NCBI GenBank assembly: GCA_014898415.1 | Contig: RCTD01000003.1 | Span: 620,001 to 684,000 of the forward strand | Reading direction: 5' to 3' | DNA length: 64,000 nt | Origin: Stromatinia cepivora | Taxonomy: Eukaryota > Ascomycota > Leotiomycetes > Helotiales > Sclerotiniaceae | The notes under the pieces: generated by a model | Databases searched by the model: none | What the model saw: only the letters and a program-made list of their open reading frames with translations | Told to the model about the DNA's origin: nothing | Shown here: in pieces, positions 1-13,278 of the stretch | How the letters are laid out: the number at the start of each line of letters is the position of its first letter | Position numbering within the stretch: position 1 is the stretch's first letter | Made by a program: the position numbers and the translations under genes

Positions 1-260
1 AAAAACAAATGAAATATTAAATAAACATCAATATATTAAAAAGATTCAATTATATAATAAAGGAATACTTATTAAATAAAAAGTTAAAGATATATTATTT
101 TAATAAAAAATTGATATTCAGATTCAATATAATGAGTATCAAAATAAAGGGAATTCTAATAAAGAAGCATTTTCTAATTGATACTATAATAAATATAAAA
201 GGACTAATCATAATTCAAAAACTTATCAAAATAATATAATAAACCCTAGATTATTAGATT
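1..260 (+). pseudogene. Copia Gag relic with decayed zinc knuckle
   Basis: Translation on the plus strand around 170-240 gives a CCHC-like zinc knuckle spacing (x2, x4, x4) in which the three Cys positions are Tyr (TGT to TAT) while His is kept (YNKYKRTNHNSKTY). This is the decay expected from RIP in a copia Gag. The fragment enters from the left edge of the window and is lost by about 260. No LTR is visible for it. The assignment rests on the knuckle alone. Confidence 0.45.
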
Positions 261-330
261 CTTAATAGTTTCAATTAATTGATTTAGTAATTATTGAATA
301 ATATAAAATTGAAATAATTGAATAATGGAA

Positions 331-3275
331 AAAGTGGCGACCCGGTGATATTAGCGATCCGATGATAAACCACGTTATATAAAATTGATGTTTTTAATAG
401 TTTAATTGTTTCTTTTGATTTATTATTATAATTATAAGATTTTTATATAATAATTATAAATTTGAAAAAGGAGAATCGATAATTGAAAACTATAATAACA
501 ATGAGTTTTATAATAATATAATTTTTTTTTGGAATTTCAAATAATACTAATATATATGACGCACAAGAGCTGTAGTAGAGCTGAATAAACAGGGTCAATT
601 ATGTTTCTTAGAATCTATAATTGAAGAATTATAGCTCATAAGGAGTAACTAGATATATATATACAAATATCTATTCATAAATTGTAGGGCTATATATATA
701 TATTATTAGGGTTATCATTTTACTATACTAAATCGTATGAATCGTAATATATATGTACAGATGATCAGCTCATCAATTATCATGGGAGATAAGAGGTATC
801 ACGTGATTAGCCTCCTGTGGTTCACGATTCGTGACAATATAGATATCCAGATTAATAATAATATTTGGGATTTTCTTTATTCCTTTAATTGAAGCTTAAA
901 GATCTTTATCTAAATAAATCCGAAGATTCTAAAATTAAAGAAAGAAAACTTTGATCAAACGAATTAATCATCCAAAGCCCTTCGATGATTCTCTTTCCCT
1001 TTCGGGAAGTAACGATTTATATAATAATCAGGGGGTCCCTTCATTCAAAAAACCAATCTAATTGATCAAAATTGTATTTTTGTATTAGTTATAATTCGTA
1101 TCGAAATATATATATATCAAAATCTACAAATCTTATTATTAAATTTAATAATGATATTGAATTTAAAGTTAATTTATAGTAATTATTGGTTATAAAACGA
1201 TTCGAACTATATATTATATTATTTAAAAATGAAATATAATATTATATATATATAATCGATCAAACAGAATTAGAAGTATAAATATATTATTATATTTTTT
1301 ATATATAAATACTCTAATTCATTATATTCGAATTAATTGAACAATTTATAATGATTTATCGGAATTCAATTGAAATCGATAATATTCGTTTTCAATATGA
1401 AATATAGATTATATTCAATATGATTCGATATAATAATTTTCTAAAATAATATAGGAAAGTTAAATTATTTGTTATTCAAATAAAGATTATCGATGATAAA
1501 ATCCTATTTAAAGATTTCGAATAAAAGATTTCCGATTTTTTTTGTAAGTAATAATAATATTTATTAAGGATTATAAGATTATAAAAGAATTTATAAATAT
1601 ATTTATTAGAATAAATCAAAATGAAATTTTATTATAAAAATGAAATCGATATTGTATTAGTTTTTGTATTCTCGAAATTATTTTTATTCTGGAATATTTT
1701 TTTCGGATATATAGATTCTGTTATATTTAATAATTATTCGAATTTTAAATATTCGTTGTTTTTTCCTTTTTTTGGGATAATATATATACTGATATTTTAT
1801 ATCAATAATTTTAATGAAATTGAGATAATATAAAAAGAAACAAAAGAATTCGAAGAATATTGGAATACTAAAAAAGAATTCAAATTAAAAGTTATAATTG
1901 AAATTATACAAGATATTTATTTAAAGGAAGAAAAATATTTAAATTTAAATATTTAAATTCTGTTTTTATTTTAAATGTTATATAGAATATAAGATTTCTT
2001 GATTTAATAAAATTTATAGAAAAAGAAGTATTTATTCTTTTTTGTAATTTTTTGAAGAATGGTTATATTTATCAATCAAAAACATTTATTGATTTTGAAG
2101 CAAATAGATTCGTTTTTATTAATATTATATTCTTTATTTGTTTATTTCCTATATTTAAATTAAGAATTATATTATTTAAAATTTCGATTAAAATTAAAGG
2201 GTATAATAATATATAAGATTATATTATTATCCATTTCAAATTTTTTAATTTAATGATCGATAATTATGAATAATCTTTTATCCTTTTTTTTATTACTAAA
2301 TTAGAAAATTATAATGTTATTTTAAATAGACTTTGGTTATCAGAAATTCGAACGAAATTTGATTATTTCAATCAATATCTCGAATAACTTAAAGAAAGAT
2401 TCTATATTATCTCTTATTCAAATAATCTACTCATTATTTAATTATTCTTTTATAAACAAAAAATCGATTGATTAATTTAAGAACATGTTAATTAACAAAA
2501 TAACCAATTCGAAAAATATTAGAATCGAAAAGATTTATAATTGAATAGATCAATTATAGTTAATAATATATAACAAGAGTTTTCAAATATAAATATAATA
2601 TAAACTCTTATTGAAAAAGAAAAAGCTTTAATTCCTTTCAAATTCAATTCATTTCCTTTTCGATTAATTATATTATTATTATAGATCTATAAATACCTTC
2701 TTTATATATTATACGAAATCCTTGATCTATATATATTCAAATTTGATAGATTTCAATTAGAATATAAAAAAAACGAACAAATTAAACTCTTTATTATTAT
2801 TTTGAAAGAATTCGATAATATAATAAACTTTCGATAAAACGAATGATATACAAAAAAGAGAATATTAATTGTTTTAATCGAATTCAAGAATACAAAAATT
2901 CAAGAAAAACTCGATCAGATATTGATCGAAATCGATTTAAAATCTGAAATACTATTTGAATATCAATAATATCATTAAACTTTTTCCAAATATAAATTAA
3001 ATATTTTATCTTTTAATAGATCTTATAATTATAAAATTATATTAGAAAACAAAGAAGAAAAAGTTTTGTAATATAATCTGTTTTATAAAATATCTTTAGA
3101 ACAATTAGAAATCATTAAAGAATATATTATAGATAATCTTAGCAAAGATTTTATTGAATTTAATTAAGTTTCTTATATTGTATTTGTTCTATTCATTAGA
3201 AAATCTAATAATAATTTGAGATTTTATATAGATTTCAGATTATTAAATTCTTTGATATATAAAGATCTGTCAGAG
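331..3275 (+). mobile_element. Ty3/gypsy retrotransposon relic A (RIP-degraded)
   Basis: A plus-strand gypsy relic interrupted by a solo LTR at 555-836. A retropepsin-like region lies at about 2,040-2,440 and the start of reverse transcriptase at about 3,060-3,262, ending in a decayed NLRFYIDFR-type motif. It breaks off abruptly after about 3,275. All frames carry many TAA/TAG stops. The same sequence occurs in inverted orientation in relic B (about 59,460-63,830), which is how the extent and the solo-LTR insertion were recognised. A GC-richer patch at 333-347 (GTGGCGACCCGGTG) could be part of a primer-binding site, but the upstream LTR is not recognisable. Confidence 0.75.
555..836 (+). repeat. 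Solo LTR, 282-bp family, with TSD
   Basis: It begins TATGACGCAC (TGTGACGCAC before decay) and ends CGTGACA. The flanking 5-bp repeats ATATA at 550-554 and 837-841 are identical, and gypsy relic B has the uninterrupted target, so this is a clean insertion that recombined to a solo LTR. A CACGTG palindrome sits at 800-805. A second, more heavily mutated 282-bp copy lies inverted at 14,189-14,470. Confidence 0.85.
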
Positions 3276-4393
3276 TCACAAATGATAAAGAATCAATTAG
3301 TCCTAAAACAGCTATAAAACTTTCCATTATCCTTTTCTAATTAGAAAAATCTCTTTCTTTTAAGTCTAATAAAAAGCGATATCAGAACGATAACAAACTG
3401 CCGATCATATATTAGAGTTTAATAAATACAGAGATTTTACAAAGTTTTCTAATCAATTGATAGCAGATCGCTAATTGTATATTTGCTTTTAACAATGAAA
3501 TCGTTTCCTTATAGAGATTCCTAATTTTACTAACAATATCCTTTTAACAATTGTAACAAAACCTTCCTTTCAGGGCTTTATTCCCGAAAAGTCGATGAAT
3601 TGCTGATCTGTTTATAATTATAGGGAGCTATTGATCGATAAAATAATTATAATATATAATGATTTTCATATAACAAACAAAAAGATAAACAATAATAGTA
3701 ATAACAAAAATATATATAATCTGCTTTTTGAAAATTATATAAATCCATCAGAATCCTATTTTCGAAACTTTGTATTTCTACATTGTAATCGCGATATTAT
3801 ATCTTAAAACTTTTGTTACTTTCCCTATTATATCTCAACCCTTTCCCGAATTGACAATATATTCGGTTTGTATACTTCTACAATTCATATATCTGATATA
3901 CTTTCGCTATACTAAACATATCGTTTATTACAATAATACAAAATCTTTACCTGAAGAAGAAATAATAAATAAAGAATACTTTTTTTCCAAAAAGACCTGA
4001 TTTAATATATACAGAATATACCCGAAAAAAGAAACCCTATATAACACCATCAGAAAACATTAATTCTACAATAAATCGCTTATTACAGCTTCATTATAAA
4101 TAACAGATAGCCGAAATGGATTTGTTTGAAGAAACTATATTATTAAGGAAATGAAAAGATCGGTAAACTAAATTTATATAAAGAATAAAAACCTTCTTTT
4201 ACAAACAAAAGAAATATAATTTAATATAATCATCTCACAATATAAAGAAAGTTATATTGGTATTAAATATACAAATAAAAAAGTTGGTGAAGTTAATAGA
4301 GATATATATGGATTTATAACAATACTCTATCAATATATCGAATATAATTCATTGCTTTTCTTATTAACAATCGTATAACTACATCAATAATCA
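3276..4393. other. Unassigned AT-rich relic
   Basis: The sequence between the broken reverse transcriptase of gypsy A and the open frame at 4,394 is not seen elsewhere in the window. A 76-codon open frame at 3,770-4,000 (plus) continues downstream in the same sense with stops, so it may be the remains of a longer protein. No domain is recognised. Confidence 0.35.
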
Positions 4394-4717
4394 ATGGATA
4401 AATCAACAAATGATAATAAACTGGAGAATACCATTAACAAGGAAGATAAGGAAGAGATCTTTGAGGTTCCCCTGATTCAATCCAAATCGTCGAAATTCGT
4501 TTGTGCTCCACCAGCGAAATCGGTATATCGAAAGATAACCAAAAGCAAAACCAAAAATACCAGAAATACCGGCAAAATGGTAACGAAAAAGTTACAAATC
4601 GTTGTACCTCGAATAATCAAAACAAAATCTATCGGGAAAACTCCCAAATTGATTTCTATCAAAAGAAAAATATTAAAACTAGCTGAATTTTTTGATGATG
4701 ATGATGAGGATTTATAA
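4394..4717 (+). CDS. Hypothetical basic protein, 107 aa, open frame in RIP-mutated DNA
   Basis: An uninterrupted 107-codon frame, visibly richer in C and G than its surroundings. The product is strongly basic in the middle (Lys/Arg/Thr-rich, about residues 40-95) and ends in an acidic tail FFDDDDEDL. There is no signal peptide, membrane span or recognised domain. It may be the surviving end of a transposon protein or a small gene trapped between two elements. Function unknown. Its survival without stops in DNA where almost every other frame is broken is the only reason to consider it real. Confidence 0.3.
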   Translation: MDKSTNDNKLENTINKEDKEEIFEVPLIQSKSSKFVCAPPAKSVYRKITKSKTKNTRNTGKMVTKKLQIVVPRIIKTKSIGKTPKLISIKRKILKLAEFFDDDDEDL

Positions 4718-4985
4718 TAATTTAATATTAAGCCATCGAGCCTTAAAAAACTTAAAAAGGAAAAGATTCTAATAACTAATATACTACTCCCATTTCCAAT
4801 AAATTCTGATAAACTAAATCCAGTTCCTGAGATCAGTATAACATTATTGATCGTTTATTGAAAAGTATTGATAGTCTTAATGAAATCAATAGCGTTTATA
4901 ATAAAGAAATCAATAATTCAAATTAAGGATCTCGACTTTTTAAAGAACTTCAATAATAATAATATAAGTACTATTCTAAATAAGT
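4718..4985. other. Intervening AT-rich spacer
   Basis: It separates the 107-codon frame from the first 311-bp copia LTR. No coding or structural signal was seen. Confidence 0.4.
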
Positions 4986-5296
4986 TATCACGGGATAGTA
5001 TGATTACAGAGCACTTTCAGGGATCGGGGAATAGATGGTACACGTGATTAGTAGAGTAAAAGAATTGAAAATGATTTGCCCTTGATTATATAAATCAAGA
5101 GCTGTATATATAGAACAAATGAATAATTATTTAATTGATATATACCTTAATTAAGCTAGATCTTTGTTTATTAGGATATCAAAATCATTTTATCAATTGG
5201 TAGATTGGTAAAGGCTAATAAATTCTTCATTCCGATTGGAAAGTATATACTTTGATTCTTTATAAGATACAAAAAATTATAAAACTTTCTATAATA
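4986..5296 (-). repeat. Copia copy 1, 3' LTR
   Basis: It starts TATCACGGGATAG on the plus strand and corresponds base for base in length to 12,968-13,278, though its last third is more decayed. CACGTG is preserved at 5,041-5,046. Confidence 0.9.
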
Positions 5297-6076
5297 TATC
5301 CTCTAAATCGAAAAACGATTTGAAACAAATAAAAAAGTATAGAAAATAATAATTCATATAATTCGTAAATGAATATATAAAGTAATTATAGGCAAATATT
5401 AACAAAAAAGTAATGTAATATATAAATTTGAAATGATTCTGATATTTTTGGAATAGAGAAGAATTTGATTGTATATAAATCACAAATTTTTTTTAGTTTT
5501 CGATTTAATATTTATAATATTCTTCGAAATCAAGATTTTAAACAATAAAAAGAAAGTTTTTTGTTAAAAGAATATAGATGAATAATCGATTCTATAATGT
5601 AGCAATTGAGAATATATGTAATTATTAAATTATAATATATTGATTATAATAACAAAATAAAATGAATAAATTTTTAAAGATATATAGATCCTTTTTTTGT
5701 ATTTTTGTTTTTGTTTTAATCAAGTTTTTATTGATTATTATTATATTTAAGATTTTGAAGTTTAAGAAGATTAAATAAGTAAATCTCAATTGTATTAGAT
5801 AAATAGTAATTGAAAAGAAAGTTTTGAAAAAATTGAATGTAAAAGAAGATTCTAATATTTCTTTGAAGGATTAATAAATCGAATAAAAAGAATTAATGAA
5901 TTTAATATAGATAATGAATCAAGATATCGATTTTTGGGAATATAGTTTAATTAAATTTATTTTTAGAATAATATATAATTATTTATTTCAGAAATTATTT
6001 TTTTTTATCGAAGGAATTATTATTTGTTATAATTAATTGTTTATTATAGATTTAGATAGTAATTTGGAGGTAGATT

Positions 6077-7255
6077 TTATTTTTGAATTTTATTATATAA
6101 TTGAAAAGTTTTATTAATTCTATATTTATAATTATCAAAACAAAAATCGTTTGATAAAGGAAAGAAAAGAGGAAGGGTTTCTTTATTTAATAATAACAAT
6201 TTATTTGATTCTTTGATATCAGATTTTTCGGATGATAAATTAGATGAAAAAGAAAGAAAAAAAAGATTATCGAAAGTTGTTGGTTTTTTAATCAAAATAA
6301 AAGATAAAGAGAATTGTAGGGAAAGGAATGATCATTTATATATTCGATATATAAAGTTGTTGATTATTAAAAGATATAAATTTTATAATAAATATTTTAT
6401 TGATTCTTTCAAATCGAATAATTATTAATATTAGAATTGTGGTATTCATTTATATACTCTTTTATTAATTTTTCTTTATCCTTTAATAGATTATTATATC
6501 ATTATTTATTAGCAAAATTCAAAAGTAAATTCTTTGTTTATCTCTTTATTTTTATAATATATTGATCGTTAATTATATAATTCAAATAGGGATACAGAAT
6601 TATAATAAAAATGATATTGAAAATCGAAAAGAAAAAAGAAATTATTTCTTTGCCTTTGTATTATTATTCTCTTTTTTTTTATTATATTATTTATTGAAAT
6701 CCTCAAAAGATTAAATGAAAAAAGTATATTATAATTTCGGAAAGTGATAATGAAGATAAAAAAGAAAGAATGATGGAGAAGAAAAAAAGAAAAGAGTAGG
6801 TAGTATATTTAAAGAAAAAGGAAAGAAAGAATAATCCTTTGATTTTTATAGTATTGATAATATCAATAATTTCAATTGCTTCAATTATTCTTCGTTTTTT
6901 AATTGTTATAAATAATCCAGAGATTCTTTTATTTGAATTTCAAATTATTGAATTTAAAAAGAAATTTATTCTTTTTTAAGAATAAAAAAATGAAAAGTAG
7001 AGAAATGATTAATCTTAATTGTTCTTTATTTTCTGATAGATATAGAATATATAAATTGGAATACATTATAGAAAAATATAATGATTTGGAATATCAAATA
7101 AGATTTATTTTATTTACATCAAAAGAAAGAATTACAAATTCCAGATTATCGTTATTCAAATTCTATGATCCAGATTGTTATTATTTAAGTTCTAGATTAT
7201 CGTTATTCAAATTTTATAATTTTGTTGTTTATATCTTGTAGATTGAAAAAGGATC
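6077..7255. other. 3' internal segment of copia copy 1, absent from copy 2
   Basis: About 1.2 kb between the RNase H end of pol and the 3' LTR. It is present in copy 1 and copy 3 (there at about 46,040-47,210, inverted) but precisely missing from copy 2, where 40,345 joins the equivalents of 6,078 and 7,255. A 205-codon open frame on the minus strand of copy 3 (47,134-46,517) and shorter frames in copy 1 run antisense to pol here. The product is Lys-rich at the N-terminus with a hydrophobic C-terminus and is not recognised. It may be an accessory antisense frame or chance. Confidence 0.4.
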
Positions 7256-7999
7256 GGAAATATTTGAACTTTTGTTTTGTAAAGTTTTTAATAAGTTTAT
7301 CAATAATTATATCGATGATCGATAGATAGATTATATAAAAGTTCTTTTTTGAATATTCTTGATATAATTATATATTTTGGATATTGATATAATATAATTT
7401 CATAATGATTCGTTTATTCTCATTAATCATTAATTTGATCATTTATTAATTGTTATAAAAGATTATTATAAACTCTTTTATTATTAAATCGATTTTTTTT
7501 AAGAAATATAGGATTATTATAATTTCTTTTGATATATATTCAACTTTAAGAAATTCTGCTTCGATAATCGAAATAGTTATAATATCTTGTTTGAATATTT
7601 TTTATATAATTAAACTATTGAAAAAGGATATAATATATTCCTGGGATAATCGATAAATATCTGGATCATTTGCAAAAGAAGTATCTAAGAAAACAAGAAA
7701 TTGTAGTATTTGATTATCGTTATATTGAATTACAAAATACTTTGTATTTTATGGATATTATAAACAATAATTGATAGCTTTTATATAATTATTTGATAGA
7801 TTAATTAAATAATGATTCAATTGTAAAGTAATGAATAATATATTTATTTTTATAATAATTGTAATATATAATATTGAACCCATTTTCTTTTGATATATTT
7901 TTATAATATATATAGGAATTTAACTCTAATTTTTCCAAAATATTATTATCAGGAATAATATATTTATTGTTCTATTTGTTGTTTTGAATTTCTTAATAA

Positions 8000-8860
8000 T
8001 CTTTTTAATATATATATTATAAATTAATTATAACTTTTTTTTGAATCAATTATAGAGTATATATATATTTAAAAACTATTTAATGTTTTTTTAGATTTTA
8101 TAATTTATATATAGCTTTGATTTCCTTAATAATCTTTATAACAATTGATTCGTTTTTCTTATAATAAATAATCTGAATATTATTTATGAAAAAAAGAATC
8201 ATAATAATATATTTTAGATTTATATATAAATACAATTTCTCTTTATATTATATCAATCTTAGTTTCTTAAACATTTAAATGACATCCCTAAACTATATAA
8301 TTAAGGAATTTTGTAGATTATATAAAGTTCAATCGATTATAATATTTTTATTTAGGATTTTGTATCCATCAAATAGATAATATATAATTGAAGTATCAAA
8401 AAGATTATATAGAATATTAACAAAAATATTGATTATATTATATTATTTTATTTCGAAATTATATTTAATGATAATTATTATTACAATTCGGAATAATTGA
8501 TTTGTTAATATAATAATATAAATAATTTCAATAGTACTTTTAATTTGGAGATCTTTTTATATTATTAAATATAAATGATAATAAATGATTAGATCTTGAT
8601 TATTGTATTTATATATAAATATTTATTGAAAGAGGATCGATTTTATAGATTCCGATCCAGAATCGATTTTATATTAGATTTTCTTAGTTTTAAGATTATT
8701 AACCTCAAAATTGTAATCTTGTTTAAACCAATATTCTATTTGATGATTTTCTAATTAATAATAAAAACAAGATAACTTTGAAATTACAAATATATAAATT
8801 CGAAAAAATAGTGTTATTTATAATTCATTGATTATAAACCAAATAGAAAGCAATAATAAT
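8000..8860 (-). pseudogene. Copia reverse transcriptase remains (copy 1)
   Basis: The reverse-complement translation contains, in order and in shifting frames, the remains of the copia RT: a DGYK-like segment, an LYxL-like stretch, and a catalytic box reading FINN where YVDD is expected (both Asp codons GAT/GAC turned to AAT/AAC). It is followed by an IKEIKAIYKLQ segment typical of copia RT. The enzyme is dead. Confidence 0.7.
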
Positions 8861-11175
8861 TTTATTTCAATTCTAGTAATAATTATATTATAAATTATTA
8901 CAAATTAAAAATATTCTTTTATATTATCCATTTCTTGTTGATTAAATCAAAATATAAAATAAAAATTATTTAAATAAAATAATTTTATTGAATTTGTTCT
9001 TTAAAATATAATAATTTTTATATAGGATTTAATATTGGGATTATTTCTTTGATGATATTGTTATATATATAATTGTTTTTATATATATATTGATTATTCT
9101 AAAATGCAAAAGCTAAATGATTCCCGGAAGAGAGGTGATTCTGAATAATAATCGTATAATTGAAACTCAAATGAATTAATCTAAGCCCTGGATATTTTAA
9201 TCTTTATAATACAAACTTTCTTAGATATCTATTTGAGATTATAAATCTATAAGTTCTTTATAAATTAATCAAATGAATATATAGAATATAATAGTTTTTA
9301 TAATAACTGGATTTCTTTTATAAAATACTTTAATTAATTATTTTAATATATATATTTCCTTTTAGAATATTAAATTTAATTGATTGAAATAATTTCTAGA
9401 TCATTTTTGTATATACTATAAAGAATTTTGATAATATAATCAATAAATTTATACTCTATATTCCTTATATTAATATATTCAATAAAATTGGGATTTATAT
9501 TATTATTATAAATATTTTCTTAAACAATACCAATATTTTTATCTACAAAATGTAATTGTTTCTCAATGAAAAAATCAGCTTCTCCAATTTCTTCAATAAA
9601 AGAATCGATCGATATTTATATATCTTTATTATTTATCTTATCCTTATTATTTAAAAGATTAAATAAATTGAATAATCCTAAATCGATTTCTTTATTCCTA
9701 TTATTATCTTTTAGATTTATATTTACTTTCAAAATTAATTCATTTATAAATAATAAATCTGAAATATATTTAATAAATAAATCAAGGGTTTTTCGATTTA
9801 TAAAAATAAATAAATAAATAAAATCTTCATAATTATCTTCATTTTGAATAATCGTTTTATCTATTTCGATATAATCTTATAGATCAAAAATTCTAATAAA
9901 TTGTTTAAACTCTTTTATAATATAAATATCGATCATTTGATTAATGAAATTTATATAATAAATGAATTCCTTATTGAATATTATATTTCGAATAATAATA
10001 ACTTTATCAAATTTGAATATCTATATACAATAAATCAATATATCTGAGATATAATCCATTAAATATCCAATATATATTCGAGGATTGGTTTTGTATTATT
10101 TTTTATTAATTCCAGCTTTTCTGTTTTTATCCAAAAAATAAACTCGGTATCTATATTTATAAATTCTATTTTAATTGAAACAAAAATCATTAAATATTTT
10201 CTTTACGAATAAAGAATTATCTTTATAAAGATAATTACAAAATCATATATCGAATATCTTATTGAATAATTTAAAGGATTTAATCTTCAAAGGATTTATA
10301 TTATATAAATAAATAATAATTTATATTATTTTCATTTATAATTTATCCAATAAATCTATTATAATCTGTATTTTTATCTATTTTATAATTATTTTTTATC
10401 CTATACATTTTAATCCTTTATTGAGTTTATATATATAAAATAAAAATAATTCGAATTCGATACTTTCTTGTTTGATCCATTTCTCAAATAATATTATTTT
10501 TATAATTCCAATAATAAATATATTATTATTCTATTTGATTATTATAATTACTAAATTATATTTATAATAAATCTAAATTATAAAGTTTTAGATGATTATA
10601 AATATTTTATTATATATTTTGTAATAGATTAAATATAAAAAGATTTTGTTATAATATATTTCTTTGATTAATAAAAACTATAATATATTATTATATCTTT
10701 TATCGAAATCAAAAAGATCCTATTGGATTTTATAGAAAGATCAAGATAATTAGTAATCATTTGAAGTACAAGAAATGATTTGCTTTGTATAAATACAAAT
10801 ACAATTAATATAATTAAAACGAATAATATTTTTTATTTTGATATTTTGTATTATAAATATTAAATATTCAAAAGTTTTTTTTTTCAAATATTCAAAGTAT
10901 TTATATTATATTTCATTTATATCTTTTTTTAGAATAGATGAATTATAAGAATAATAAAATACTTTATTTATTTTTCTATTTATTGTTAAATATATTATAA
11001 AAGGATTATTTATAGGAATAAATAAAAAAATGCTTGAATAAATAGAAAGTGATTTATATTCTAAGAATACAAAATTTTCAATATAAATATATTGAACAAT
11101 TATTATATTATTTGTATAATCTTTTTTACAAAAAATATAATTATATCTTGAAAATTATAAATCAGCTTTTTTTAA

Positions 11176-11541
11176 TCAAACCTCCAAAACAATATTAATA
11201 TAAAAATCAAGAATAAATACTATATCATTCAAAACCAGATCATCATTAGAATAATCTTCTCTTTTGATAATCCCTTTGATAATATAAATCCTATATTCTA
11301 AGATTTGGAAACTAAAAGTATTTATTTCTACAAAATCATTGAAATCGAATAATCGATATTGATAATTATTTAATAAAGATATATCATTTATGATATATAT
11401 AATACCATAATTATCAAATAAAATACTATTAAACAAATAATATATTTTTATTATTATAAAGTATACCCCTAATTGATTATATCGAATATTCAAGATAATA
11501 GCATTAATTGAAGATCCTAAAGAATCAATAAAACTTTTCAT
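11176..11541 (-). pseudogene. Copia protease-region remains (copy 1)
   Basis: A 121-codon open stretch resembles the aspartic-protease/pre-integrase part of copia polyproteins. It ends in DIVFILDFYINIVLEV, which fits the usual xVLYVPxxxxNLLS-type end of that domain. The D-S/T-G catalytic triad is not visible, having lain upstream or been lost. The same segment is on the plus strand of copy 3 at about 43,260-43,620. Confidence 0.7.
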
Positions 11542-11724
11542 TCATTTCCTTTTAATTTAATCAAAATAAAACTACTTTTATAAATATAATCTTATTCAAT
11601 CCCTAATTACTTATAGCTTATTTTCATTAAATACCCTTTTAAATAATAAATTAATCCTTCTAATAAATGTTAATTCTATAGTTTTACAATTATAAATAAT
11701 ATAATTATAATCAATTTCATTATT

Positions 11725-11958
11725 CTATTTAGATTTAATTTTATAAAAACATTCCCAAATCTTTTTAATCCTTTGATTACTTTTAAAATTGATATTTTTT
11801 TTATTCTTTTTAAACTTTTTATTATTTTGAAAAAAGATAAATATAGAATATATTTTTCCTTTAGCTTTTAAAGAAATAAAATCCTGAAAGATTAATCCTT
11901 CAAAAACATCTCTGAATTGTTTAAATAAAAAATTGGATAATCCAAATTGATTATTCAT
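11725..11958 (-). pseudogene. Copia Gag-region fragment (copy 1)
   Basis: A 77-codon Lys/Asn-rich open stretch just upstream (in element sense) of the protease remains. By position it belongs to the Gag C-terminus or Gag-Pol linker. A clear zinc knuckle was not found. Confidence 0.4.
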
Positions 11959-12967
11959 TTCGATTTATATAATCATAATATTTGCCTAAATTAGAAATAT
12001 CCTAATATTAATAATTTATAGAAAAATATTGATAACGATTTCATTCTATATCTCAATAATCTTATATACAAAAATTTTAATATAGATTATAATCCAATCC
12101 TTATATCATTTAACAAAATCAATTCTACCAAACGAAGTTTATATTAAAATAAATCGATATTCTTATAATATTGTAAACTTAATAATAATTATTATAAATA
12201 CAAACTTCTTTTTGAGTATATTGATGATTGTTTTGAATAAAAAAGTTATAATATCTTAATTGAAAATAAATAATTTTATAAAATATATTTGATCAATTAA
12301 CAATTCGATTCATTTATAAATATTCCAAAAAACTTTATGATTCTATATATATTCTTATTATCAATATCGATATTCCAATTGGAAAAAAATAAACTTGAAG
12401 GAGATTTCTTAAAAGATAATTAAAAATGAAATAATAAATCTATTAAAAATAAATCCCAATATATTATCATCAGAATCTTTCATTTTCGTATCTCTATTAA
12501 TATCTTTTCTAAATTAAATCGTTACAAAATATTCCGAGAATTCCTTTTGATATTGAATTTGTTTTTTTTGATCATATTTGATTTGAAAATCGATAACGAA
12601 AAATAAAACAAATAATTTGATTGAAAACCAATCGATTTAAACACAAATAAACTCACTCATCAAATCAAAACTTGAAATAAATATCGCTAATATAAAAACA
12701 AACAAATCATTCTCTGGATTAATTAAATCCCAGATTCCTTGAACTTGATATTTATTTTTCAAACATAAATACCACTTTAATTATTAAATATAAATTATAA
12801 AAAAAAGATCGTTTTGATCTTTTGCTATATTGAATAAAGATAACTGAATTGATATGAATATTGAATTATAAATAAAATAAAAATAATAATTTAAAAATGA
12901 TCCCTTAAATACTTAATAATCATCGAATAGGAAGTTGCATAAATTTAAAGGCTATCAGGTTCATAAC

Positions 12968-13278
12968 TATCACAGGATAATATAATTACAAAGCACTTTC
13001 AGGAATCAAGGAATAAATAATACACATAATTAATAAAATAAAAAAAATGAAAATAACTTGCCCTTGATTATATAAATCAAGAGCTATATATATAAAACAA
13101 ATGAATAATTATCTAATCGATATACACCTTAATTAAACTAAATCTTTGTTTATTAGGATATCAGGATCACCTTATCAATTGGTAGATTGATAAGGGCTAG
13201 TAGATCCTTCATTCCGATTGGAAAGCATACACTTTGATCCTTCGTAGGATACAGGGGATCGCAGGACTTTCCGTGACA
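12968..13278 (-). repeat. Copia copy 1, 5' LTR
   Basis: It ends on the plus strand in GGACTTTCCGTGACA and is the best-preserved 3'-terminal half among the five LTR copies in the window. The adjoining bases 12,951-12,967 (GCTATCAGGTTCATAAC) form the proposed primer-binding site on the minus strand. Confidence 0.9.

Larger units (their letters stand above)
4986..13278 (-). mobile_element. Copia retrotransposon copy 1 (311-bp LTRs), RIP-degraded
   Basis: Two 311-bp direct repeats (4,986-5,296 and 12,968-13,278) bound an 8.3-kb element whose coding strand is minus. Protease-type sequence is at 11,541-11,176 and reverse transcriptase at about 8,860-8,000. The 5' LTR is the right-hand one; a primer-binding-site-like 17-mer adjoins it (12,951-12,967) and a short purine run adjoins the 3' LTR. 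Stops occur throughout. The flanking 5-mers (TAAGT, AAAAC) do not match, so either the target repeats have decayed or the ends come from different insertions. Copies 2 (32,848-41,540) and 3 (41,541-48,280) confirm the structure. Confidence 0.9.
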
